DNA from: Chloroflexota bacterium
Lineage (GTDB): Bacteria > Chloroflexota > Anaerolineae > Anaerolineales > Villigracilaceae
Length of the DNA stretch: 10,893 bases
Direction of reading: 5' to 3'
NCBI GenBank assembly: GCA_021796315.1
Contig: JAJYOH010000153.1
Span: forward strand, 1-10,893
Shown here: positions 5,365 through 10,893 of the stretch, piece after piece
Layout: the number at the start of each line of letters is the position of its first letter
Position numbering within the stretch: position 1 is the first letter of the stretch
Made by a program: the position numbers and the translations under genes
The notes under the pieces: model-generated
Database searches by the model: none
Told to the model about the DNA's origin: nothing
The model's input: the letters and a program-made list of their open reading frames with translations, nothing else

Positions 5365-7776
5365 ATGCCCAAAGCCAAGGGCTCTATTGCGTTACCCCTT
5401 GAAAAAGAAGAGATCATCAAAGATTACCGACTCGCCTACCAGTCGCGGCAGGCAAGTCTGATTGGCAGACGCGAAGTATTGAGCGGCAAGGCCAAATTCG
5501 GAATTTTCGGCGACGGCAAGGAACTTGCCAATCTCGCCATTGCGCGCGCCTTCCGCAAAGGCGACTGGCGCTCAGGTTACTACCGCGACCAAACCTGGAT
5601 GTTCATGCTCGGCGTCAATAACATCGCCGAGTTTTTTGCGCAGCTTTATGCCCACGCAGATTTAAATTACGAACCAGCCACCGCGGGCCGCGCCATGAAC
5701 GCGCATTTCGCCTCGCGTTACATCAATCCCGATGGCACATGGAAAAACCAGACCGACATGTTCAACGTTGCGGCGGATGTCTCCCCCACTGCCGCACAAA
5801 TGCCGCGCGCGGTTGGGCTGGCTTATGCGTCTGTTGTGTATCGTCAATCCGAGGAATTAAAACAGTTCACGCAATTTTCAAATAACGGCGACGAAGTTGT
5901 GTGGGCTACCATCGGCAACGCATCCACCGCCGAGGGCATCTTTTGGGAATCGGTTAATGCCATTGGCGTGCTGCAGGCGCCCGCCGTAATTACTGTTTAC
6001 GATGATGGCTATGGAATTTCCGTGCCTAATCAATTTCAAATGGTCAAGGAAAATATCGGCGCGATCCTGCAAGGCTTTCAGCGCGATCCATGTCCCGAGC
6101 CGGAATGCGAGCGCGGTTACGAACTCTTCAGCGTGCGCGGCTGGGATTATCCCGCGCTGCTCGAAACCTATCAGGCCGCGGCCGAGATCGCGTGCACCTA
6201 TCACATCCCCGCGCTGGTGCATGTCACCGAAGTCACTCAGCCGCAGGGACATTCCACATCCGGCAGTCACGAAAGATATAAATCTCCAGAGCGACTCAAG
6301 TTCGAGGTCGAGTTTGATTGCGTGACAAAGATGCGCGCATGGATGATAGAGAACCGCGTCGCAACGGAACCGGAACTGGCCGCCGTTGAAAAAGCGGATC
6401 AAAACTCTGTTGAGGGAATCCGCAAAACGGCATGGGAAGCTTTTCTCAATCCGATTCTTGAAGAGCGCGCGCAGATCATGGACATGCTCGATGAGATCGC
6501 GGGGTCTTCGAGTCATGCGTCAGAGTTGGAGAATGTCAAAGAACGGCTGGCCGCTCTCCCGTCGATAACGAGGCGGGACATCCATGCGTCCGCGCATGAG
6601 GCTTTGCGAATCCTGCGCGACGAAGCGAATCCATCCAAGCAAATTTTGGTCCAATGGAAAAATGAGCAGGACGCCATCAACGAGACGCGTTACAGTTCGC
6701 ACATTTGCGGCGACACCGCGTTGAAGGTGAAAGAGATCAAGCCAGAATATTCTACATCGTCGCCAACGCTGATGGGCTTCGAAGTGATCAATGCGGCCTT
6801 CGATAAAATTTTAGCGCGCGACCCGCGCGTGATCGCGTTCGGCGAGGATGTTGGATTTCTCGGTGATGTAAACCAGGGCTTTAAAGGGATGCAGGAAAAA
6901 TATGGCGCGCTGCGTGTGACCGATACCGGCATCCGTGAAGCGACGATTTTGGGACAGGCAATTGGCATGGCCATGCGTGGGTTGAGGCCAATCGCTGAAA
7001 TCCAATATCTCGATTATTTGTTGTACGCGTTGCAAATTATTTCTGATGATCTTGCGACTTTAAATTGGCGCACCGCTGGCGGACAAAAGGCGCCGGTCAT
7101 CGTGCGCACGCGCGGGCATCGTCTCGAAGGCATTTGGCATTCCGGTTCGATGCTGTCGGGCATTATCAATCTCGTGCGTGGAATGCACGTGCTCGTTCCG
7201 CGCGACATGACTCACGCCGCCGGTTTTTATAACACGCTGATGAAAGCCGACGACCCCGCGATCATCGTCGAAGTGTTGAATGGTTATCGAGTAAAAGAAA
7301 GATTACCAGATAACATCGGCGAATACACATTGCCACTGGGTGTGCCGGAGGTTATACGCGAAGGCCGCGATGTAACTGTGGTAACTTACGGCGCGTGCTG
7401 CCGAATCGCGTTGGATGCCGCCGAAAAATTATCAAAGGTTGGAATCGAGATCGAAGTAGTGGACGTGCAATCACTTTTGCCTTTTGACATTCACGGAAAG
7501 ATCGTCGAGTCGCTGAAAAAGACCAGCCGCGTTTTATTCGTGGATGAAGATGTGCCTGGCGGAACGTCCGCTTACATGATGCAGGAAGTCGTCGAAAAAC
7601 AAGGCGGATATTTCTGGCTCGATTCGCCTGCCAAAACTTTGCCCGGCAAAGCGCATCGTCCCGCGTACGGAAGCGATGGAGATTATTGGTCCAAACCAAA
7701 TGCGGAGACGATCTTCGACGCAGTATATGAAATAATGAATGAAGTCGATCCTGATTCGTATCCAAAGATTTTTTAA
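5365..7776 (+). CDS. 2-oxo acid dehydrogenase E1, fused alpha and beta subunits (thiamine diphosphate enzyme)
   Basis: An 803-aa protein with AGGAG (5352-5356) before the ATG. It catalyses the thiamine diphosphate-dependent decarboxylation of a 2-oxo acid and reductive acylation of the lipoyl group on E2. The alpha half (about 1-330) contains the cofactor motif, here GNASTAEG (Gly184) to [10 protein letters not shown] (Asp213), where the classic form is GDG...NN. A helical linker of about 130 residues follows. The beta half (about 465-803) has [15 protein letters not shown] (Glu494), [17 protein letters not shown] (Glu525, candidate activating Glu), [15 protein letters not shown] and [17 protein letters not shown] C-terminal transketolase features. 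Alpha/beta fusions of this type with DDGYGIS are known and usually annotated as pyruvate or branched-chain E1; the sequence does not settle the substrate. The E2 gene follows after the intervening GxxExxY gene. The TAA stop shares its last base with an inverted repeat (7776). Confidence 0.92.
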   Translation: MPKAKGSIALPLEKEEIIKDYRLAYQSRQASLIGRREVLSGKAKFGIFGDGKELANLAIARAFRKGDWRSGYYRDQTWMFMLGVNNIAEFFAQLYAHADLNYEPATAGRAMNAHFASRYINPDGTWKNQTDMFNVAADVSPTAAQMPRAVGLAYASVVYRQSEELKQFTQFSNNGDEVVWATIGNASTAEGIFWESVNAIGVLQAPAVITVYDDGYGISVPNQFQMVKENIGAILQGFQRDPCPEPECERGYELFSVRGWDYPALLETYQAAAEIACTYHIPALVHVTEVTQPQGHSTSGSHERYKSPERLKFEVEFDCVTKMRAWMIENRVATEPELAAVEKADQNSVEGIRKTAWEAFLNPILEERAQIMDMLDEIAGSSSHASELENVKERLAALPSITRRDIHASAHEALRILRDEANPSKQILVQWKNEQDAINETRYSSHICGDTALKVKEIKPEYSTSSPTLMGFEVINAAFDKILARDPRVIAFGEDVGFLGDVNQGFKGMQEKYGALRVTDTGIREATILGQAIGMAMRGLRPIAEIQYLDYLLYALQIISDDLATLNWRTAGGQKAPVIVRTRGHRLEGIWHSGSMLSGIINLVRGMHVLVPRDMTHAAGFYNTLMKADDPAIIVEVLNGYRVKERLPDNIGEYTLPLGVPEVIREGRDVTVVTYGACCRIALDAAEKLSKVGIEIEVVDVQSLLPFDIHGKIVESLKKTSRVLFVDEDVPGGTSAYMMQEVVEKQGGYFWLDSPAKTLPGKAHRPAYGSDGDYWSKPNAETIFDAVYEIMNEVDPDSYPKIF

Positions 7777-7801
7777 CCGCAGAGACGCAGAGTGCGCGGA
7801 G
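7776..7801 (+). repeat. Left inverted repeat flanking the GxxExxY gene
   Basis: The unit starts ACCGCAGAGACGCAGAG at the last base of the E1 stop codon. It matches the reverse complement of 8235-8260 at 22 of 26 positions, 16 of 17 in the outer part. This GCAGAGACGC motif is a familiar interspersed repeat in several bacterial phyla (recollection, not searched). Confidence 0.85.
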
Positions 7802-7820
7802 AGATTCAAAGGGAGAAGAA

Positions 7821-8231
7821 ATGAATTTTGTAACTCGTCAACAAATTTTGGACGTAAATAAAACGACCGAAGCAATTATCGGCGCGGCTATTGAGGTCCA
7901 TCGGCATCTTGGTCCCGGGCTTCTCGAATCGACATATGAAGAATGTCTTTGTGAAGAACTTTCGCTACGAAAAATCACCTTTAAACGTCAGGTCGCTTTA
8001 CCTGTGGTTTATAAGGGCAAAAAACTTGATGCTGGTTATCGAATTGATTTATTGGTGAACGATGAAGTTGTTGTTGAGCTTAAAGCAATTGACACGATTC
8101 AACCAATTCATGAGGCGCAAACTTTAACCTATATGCGCCTTGGCGGTTGGCAAGTCGGCCTTATTTTGAATTTCAATGTAACCGTTTTGAAAAACGGCAT
8201 CAAACGACTCGTTCACAAACTCAAGGAATAA
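7821..8231 (+). CDS. GxxExxY family protein (PD-(D/E)XK nuclease-like fold)
   Basis: A 136-aa protein with GGGAG (7811-7815) before the ATG. The namesake motif is GLLESTY (Gly33, Glu36, Tyr39), preceded by [14 protein letters not shown], the family's typical opening. A core [16 protein letters not shown] gives Asp76 and Glu86-x-Lys88, the D...ExK arrangement of PD-(D/E)XK nucleases; the helix around Glu17-Glu25 could supply a further acidic residue. The family has no settled biological role that I know of; nuclease activity is suggested only by the fold. The gene lies between E1 and E2 inside inverted repeats and is clearly AT-richer than both, with many A/T third positions, which suggests acquisition. 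It is oriented with the operon and may be co-transcribed. The protein is full length with no damage. Confidence 0.92.
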   Translation: MNFVTRQQILDVNKTTEAIIGAAIEVHRHLGPGLLESTYEECLCEELSLRKITFKRQVALPVVYKGKKLDAGYRIDLLVNDEVVVELKAIDTIQPIHEAQTLTYMRLGGWQVGLILNFNVTVLKNGIKRLVHKLKE

Positions 8232-8234
8232 AAA

Positions 8235-8260
8235 CTCAGCGTTCTCCGCGTCTCTGCGGT
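8235..8260 (+). repeat. Right inverted repeat flanking the GxxExxY gene
   Basis: The unit ends in CTCCGCGTCTCTGCGGT (8244-8260) and is the reverse-complement partner of 7776-7801. It begins 3 bases after the GxxExxY stop and ends 8 bases before the E2 Shine-Dalgarno (AGGAG, 8269-8273). Confidence 0.85.
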
Positions 8261-8278
8261 GAAATTTAAGGAGAAATT

Positions 8279-9505
8279 ATGGCGACAAAAGTTTTAGTTC
8301 CACGGCTCGGCGAAGGCGTTGACGAAGTGACCGTTACGAAGTGGCTCAAGCAGGTCGGCGACTCAGTCAATGAGTTGGAGCCGCTGCTCGAAGTCAACAC
8401 CGACAAGGTGGACACGGAAATTCCGGCTCCCGCTTCCGGGACGATCTTGAAGATCGTGATGCAGGAAGGTACGCCCGCCAAGGTCGGAGAAATCCTGGCG
8501 TTCATCGGCAAGCCGGGAGAAAGTGTTGAAAACAGCGATAGCGGTGTCCGAAGTCTCCAGACTTCGATGGCAAAAGTTGCTGCTCATCAACGTCAGGAGA
8601 CGTTGACTCCTGTTTCTGCAAACCAAGATGTTGGTTTCATCTCTCCCGTCGTGGCGAAGATCGCCGCCGAGCACGGCGTGAACTTGTCACAGGTCCAAGG
8701 CACGGGATTGAATGGGCGCATCACGAAGAATGATGTGCTGGCTTATGTTGAAGGTAACAAGTTCAAGGGTGAAGGTCAAAAAGTTCAACCTGTAACCTTC
8801 CAACCTTCCAACTTGAAACCCGTAGAGGGCGACCAACTCATCAAACATTCAACCATCCGAAAACAGATCGCCGAACACATGGTGATGAGCAAGCACACTT
8901 CGCCGCATGTGTTGACCGTGATGGAAGTGGACATGAATCGCGTGGTCAAACATCGTTCAGCGAACAAGGAAATCTTTGCGCGCGATGGAGTCAATCTCAC
9001 GTTCACCGCATATTTCATGGCGGCAATTGTGGCGGGACTGAAGGCTTATCCACTGACGAATTCTTCGTGGACGGATGAAGGTCTGCTCGTTCATAAATCC
9101 ATCAACATCGGCATGGCGACTTCGCTTGGCGAAGAAGGTCTGATCGTGCCGGTCATCAAGAATGCGGATAATTTATCTTTACTGGCAATGGCGCGTGCTG
9201 TGAACGATCTGGCGAATCGCGCCCGCAGTAAGAAATTACAGCCTGACGAAGTCAAAGGCGGGACGTTCACATTGACCAACCACGGCGTGAGCGGATCGCT
9301 GTTTGCGTTTCCGGTCATCAACCAGCCGCAGACCGGCATTCTCGGTGTCGGCGCGATGCAGAAGCGTGTGGTCGTCATCGACGACGCGATTGCCATCCGT
9401 CCGATGGTATATCTCTCGTTTGTGTTCGATCATCGCATTCTGGATGGCGCATCCGCGGATTGGTTTTTGATGAAAGTGAAAGAGACATTGGAGAATTGGA
9501 GTTAA
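8279..9505 (+). CDS. Dihydrolipoamide acyltransferase, E2 component of a 2-oxo acid dehydrogenase complex
   Basis: A 408-aa protein with AGGAG (8269-8273) five bases before the ATG. It forms the core of the complex: it takes the acyl group from E1 on a swinging lipoyl arm, transfers it to CoA and hands the reduced arm to E3. Domain order is a lipoyl domain at 1-80 with the lipoylated Lys43 in NTDKVDTE, linker 1 at about 81-120, a peripheral subunit binding domain at about 121-157 (ISPVVAKIAAEHGV...GTGLNGRITKNDVLAYV), linker 2 at about 159-186, and a catalytic domain at 187-408. The catalytic domain has GGTFTLTNHGVSGS and the active-site FDHRILDGA (His385, Asp389). Linker 1 is encoded by three consecutive hairpin-forming palindromes, and linker 2 by short repeated CCTTCCAA units, so both linkers look repeat-derived. 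The acyl substrate (pyruvate or branched-chain) cannot be read from the sequence; the paired E1 is upstream and no E3 gene is in the window. Confidence 0.95.
   Translation: MATKVLVPRLGEGVDEVTVTKWLKQVGDSVNELEPLLEVNTDKVDTEIPAPASGTILKIVMQEGTPAKVGEILAFIGKPGESVENSDSGVRSLQTSMAKVAAHQRQETLTPVSANQDVGFISPVVAKIAAEHGVNLSQVQGTGLNGRITKNDVLAYVEGNKFKGEGQKVQPVTFQPSNLKPVEGDQLIKHSTIRKQIAEHMVMSKHTSPHVLTVMEVDMNRVVKHRSANKEIFARDGVNLTFTAYFMAAIVAGLKAYPLTNSSWTDEGLLVHKSINIGMATSLGEEGLIVPVIKNADNLSLLAMARAVNDLANRARSKKLQPDEVKGGTFTLTNHGVSGSLFAFPVINQPQTGILGVGAMQKRVVVIDDAIAIRPMVYLSFVFDHRILDGASADWFLMKVKETLENWS
8549..8637 (+). repeat. Three successive stem-loops in the E2 linker coding sequence
   Basis: Hairpin 1: CGAAGTC-TCCA-GACTTCG (8549-8566). 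Hairpin 2: TCAACGTC-AGGA-GACGTTGA (8587-8606). Hairpin 3: AAACCAA-GATG-TTGGTTT (8620-8637). Each has a perfect 7-8 bp stem and a 4-base loop. They encode residues 91-120, between the lipoyl and E1/E3-binding domains. The regularity points to an inserted palindromic element rather than chance. Confidence 0.85.
8794..8809 (+). repeat. Tandem AACCTTCC repeat in the second E2 linker
   Basis: AACCTTCC occurs twice in tandem (8794-8801, 8802-8809) and is followed by AACTTGAAACC. Upstream at 8760-8777, GTTCAAGGGTGAAGGT is loosely complementary to this stretch. The region encodes linker residues of about 159-186. Confidence 0.55.
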
Positions 9506-9508
9506 TCA

Positions 9509-9592
9509 TGTCATTGCGAGCCGCGCAGCGGCGCGGCAATCTTCGATAATATAGAGACTGCCACGTCGGGCTATGCCCTCCTCGCAGTGACA
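9509..9592 (+). repeat. Interspersed palindromic repeat, copy 2
   Basis: An 84-base element begins 3 bases after the E2 stop. Its ends are TGTCATTGCGAG (9509-9520, identical to copy 1) and CTCGCAGTGACA (9581-9592, one mismatch to perfect inversion). The right half matches copy 1 (TGCC, CGTCGG, CCTCCTCGC). The variable part has a strong hairpin GCCGCGC-AGCG-GCGCGGC (9520-9537) and an outer pairing GGCAATCT/AGACTGCC (9535-9542 with 9555-9562). It separates E2 from the methyltransferase gene. Confidence 0.88.
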
Positions 9593-9602
9593 ACAATAAA
9601 CC

Positions 9603-10220
9603 ATGACAAACTTCGACGAACGAGCTAAAGATTGGGATTCCGATCCTGCAAAAGTGGAGCGCGCCCGGTTCGTGGCAGACGCCATCCGCAAGGCTGTTCC
9701 GCCGTCGGCGGGGATGGATGCGCTCGAATATGGCTGCGGTACAGGCCTGTTGAGTTTCGCGCTTCAGTGTGATCTGGGTCAGATCACACTGGCCGATACG
9801 TCACAGGGGATGTTGGATGTCTTGCAGGAAAAGATCGATGCGGCGGGCGTGACCAACATGCATCCCGTGCGGCTCGATCTGTCCAGCGATCCGTTACCGG
9901 GCCGGCGTTATCAGCTGACTTATTCCCTGATGGCCTTGCATCACATTCATGACGCCAAAAGTATGATCGGAAAATTCCATGCTTTGTTGGAACCGAACGG
10001 ATATTTGCTGGTTGCGGATTTGGATAAGGAAGATGGTTCTTTTCACACGGATGGGACCACCGACGTGCATAAAGGCTTTGAGCGCGCCGAATTACAGAAA
10101 TGGGTCGAGGCCGCCGGGTTCGCGGATGTCGCTTTTTCGACCGCATACGAAATCAAAAAAGAAGTGAAAGGCTCAGAAAAATCCTTTCCGGTTTTTCTCA
10201 TGGCTGCCCGAAAGAAATAA
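9603..10220 (+). CDS. Class I SAM-dependent methyltransferase
   Basis: A 205-aa cytoplasmic protein with a Rossmann-type methyltransferase fold. SAM motif I is ALEYGCGTGLLSF (Gly44, Gly46, Gly48), and the acidic residue that binds the SAM ribose is Asp65 in ITLADTSQGML. Motif II-like VRLDLSSDPLP, YQLTYSLMALHHI (about 105-117) and LLEPNGYLLVADLD (post-motif II) follow, all typical of UbiE-like enzymes. The N-terminus FDERAKDWDSDPAKVERA is common in small methyltransferases of unknown substrate. The ATG lies 10 bases after the repeat at 9509-9592 and no Shine-Dalgarno is visible, so translation signals are weak or the leader is short. A perfect 12-bp stem is embedded at 9765-9791. The next gene, another methyltransferase family member, follows after 34 bases and may share the transcript. 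The fold is certain; the substrate is unknown. Confidence 0.9.
   Translation: MTNFDERAKDWDSDPAKVERARFVADAIRKAVPPSAGMDALEYGCGTGLLSFALQCDLGQITLADTSQGMLDVLQEKIDAAGVTNMHPVRLDLSSDPLPGRRYQLTYSLMALHHIHDAKSMIGKFHALLEPNGYLLVADLDKEDGSFHTDGTTDVHKGFERAELQKWVEAAGFADVAFSTAYEIKKEVKGSEKSFPVFLMAARKK
9765..9791 (+). repeat. 27-base palindrome inside the methyltransferase gene
   Basis: CAGTGTGATCTG (9765-9776) and CAGATCACACTG (9780-9791) are perfectly complementary around a 3-base GGT loop. They encode Gln-Cys-Asp-Leu-Gly-Gln-Ile-Thr-Leu between SAM motif I and Asp65. Confidence 0.8.
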
Positions 10221-10254
10221 TGCCCGGAACATATCATGGTTTTTTAGAGGTGCT

Positions 10255-10725
10255 ATGACAGAACAAAATTTGGATCACGCGCAAGTGATGGTTCCACCGC
10301 CGCTGATTTTCCTCGGCTATCTCATTGGTGCATTAGTTGTGAATTGGGTTGTGCCGTTCCCCGAGCCGTGGACGTTTGCGCTTCGCATCGTTGGCGGTGC
10401 GATGGCGATTGCCGGATTCTTCCTGGCAGGCTCGGCCATTTCCCAAATGAGAAAGGTACACACCTCGCCCGATCCGCGTCATGCCGTTACCGCATTGGTG
10501 ATCGGCGGGCCGTATCGCTTCACGCGCAACCCAATCTATCTGGGGTTTCTTTTGATCTATCTTGGTTTCAGCATGGCGGCAGGGACTTTGTGGGGCTGGC
10601 TGGGTTCGCCGTTCCTGATCTGGTCGGTGACGAATTCGGTCATTCAACCGGAGGAAGTTTATCTCGAAAATAAATTCGAATCACAATACCGGGAATATCG
10701 CTCGCATGTGCGGCGCTGGATATAG
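10255..10725 (+). CDS. ICMT/PEMT-like membrane methyltransferase (isoprenylcysteine methyltransferase family)
   Basis: A 156-aa integral membrane protein with AGAGG (10246-10250) before the ATG. Hydrophobic helices lie near residues 15-33, 39-60, 95-112 and 114-130. The family signature is GGPYRFTRNPIYLGFLL (about 84-100) and the C-terminal EEVYLENKFESQYREYRSHVRRWI pattern (EE...L...F...Y..Y...V.RW). These motifs form the SAM-binding cleft at the cytoplasmic face in isoprenylcysteine carboxyl methyltransferase and phospholipid methyltransferase relatives. Bacterial members rarely have known substrates; lipid or small hydrophobic thiol methylation is possible. It follows the soluble methyltransferase after 34 bases and is closed by a terminator, so the two probably form a small unit, though they need not share a pathway. 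The family is clear; the function is open. Confidence 0.88.
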   Translation: MTEQNLDHAQVMVPPPLIFLGYLIGALVVNWVVPFPEPWTFALRIVGGAMAIAGFFLAGSAISQMRKVHTSPDPRHAVTALVIGGPYRFTRNPIYLGFLLIYLGFSMAAGTLWGWLGSPFLIWSVTNSVIQPEEVYLENKFESQYREYRSHVRRWI

Positions 10726-10731
10726 AGATAT

Positions 10732-10759
10732 AAGGCGGCGAAAGCCGTCTTTTTATTTT
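10732..10759 (+). terminator. Intrinsic terminator with GAAA tetraloop
   Basis: AAGGCGGC (10732-10739) and GCCGTCTT (10744-10751) pair with one G-U wobble around a stable GAAA tetraloop, followed by TTTTATTTT. It starts 6 bases after the stop of the ICMT-like gene. Confidence 0.85.
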
Positions 10760-10774
10760 GTTGATTGTACTTGT

Positions 10775-10891
10775 TTAGCGTTCAAAGGTAGGAACTGAAG
10801 GTAAATCAGCTTGGAGCGGAAGATTAATCACCAGAGATACTGGATTTCCGCCAAAGCGTTGCAACTCAACGAGATAATCAAGGATCGGAAT
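10775..10891 (-). CDS. Possible 3' end of a convergent gene of unknown function
   Basis: On the minus strand one frame is open from the window edge to a TAA at 10777-10775. It encodes 38 residues (IPILDYLVELQRFGGNPVSLV... ending PSVPTFER). The other two minus frames have stops (TGA). The piece lies just beyond a terminator, as expected for convergent genes. Nothing in it identifies a family, and a plus-strand frame is also open for about 30 codons without a start, so the call is tentative. Confidence 0.35.
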   Translation of the reverse strand: MPILDYLVELQRFGGNPVSLVINLPLQADLPSVPTFER

Positions 10892-10893
10892 GG

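Larger units (their letters stand above)
7776..8260 (+). mobile_element. Putative repeat-bounded cassette carrying a GxxExxY gene
   Basis: A 485-base segment is bounded by imperfect 26-base inverted repeats and contains only the GxxExxY gene. It sits between the E1 and E2 genes, which would otherwise be neighbours. Hand-counting five 60-base rows inside it gives about 39% GC, against 57% for a sampled row of E2. There is no transposase and no clear target-site duplication, so mobility is inferred from structure and composition only. Confidence 0.55.

Noticed and set aside
5878..6516. 212-aa minus-strand open frame inside E1
   Set aside because: It lies fully opposite a strongly conserved E1 coding region, shows no recognisable motif and is a shadow of high-GC codons.
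3117..9592. CRISPR array from repeated palindromes
   Set aside because: The repeats are few, far apart, of different lengths and without regular spacers or cas genes.
9767..9789. CRP-like site TGTGA...TCACA in the methyltransferase gene
   Set aside because: The half-sites are separated by 11 bases instead of 6 and lie deep in coding sequence; better described as a hairpin.

Overview
The window is a bacterial chromosome segment of about 50-55% GC. I think it is most likely from Chloroflexota, class Anaerolineae. That rests on remembered resemblance of several proteins (CcmC/CcmD, the fused E1, the NarI/HdrD-type Fe-S protein) and on the style of the interspersed repeats; no rRNA or marker gene confirms it. 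Nearly all genes are on the plus strand and no gap exceeds 300 bases.

Layout: (1) 1-988, the end of a cytochrome c maturation cluster: ccmC (5' end outside the window) and a CcmD-like protein, closed by a hairpin terminator that contains a TATAAT promoter. (2) 1037-3057, an exported Cys-rich lytic-transglycosylase-like protein and a chagasin-type (I42) lipoprotein, 11 bases apart and followed by a 16-bp perfect palindromic terminator. (3) 3117-3229, a palindromic interspersed repeat, then a 661-aa membrane Fe-S oxidoreductase (NarI-like membrane part, two 4Fe-4S sites, two CCG domains) with its own terminator. (4) 5365-9505, a 2-oxo acid dehydrogenase locus: fused E1 alpha/beta, then E2. A small AT-richer GxxExxY-family gene sits between them inside inverted repeats. 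(5) 9509-9592, a second copy of the interspersed repeat, then a SAM methyltransferase and an ICMT-like membrane methyltransferase, closed by a terminator. (6) The right edge may hold the 3' end of a convergent minus-strand gene.

Functionally, E1 and E2 would oxidatively decarboxylate pyruvate or branched-chain 2-oxo acids to acyl-CoA (E3 is not here). The Fe-S membrane protein could pass electrons, for example from ETF, to quinone. CcmC/D serve heme delivery to c-type cytochromes. Together these suggest a respiring organism.

The most unusual aspect is the density of short repeats of at least five types. They lie between genes, inside operons, and in frame inside protein linkers: three successive 7-8 bp hairpins in the E2 linker, a 12-base direct repeat in the Fe-S protein, and the inverted repeats around the GxxExxY gene. 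I see no complete new defence or biosynthetic system. The best candidates for novelty are the repeat-bounded GxxExxY cassette and the repeat-built protein linkers.
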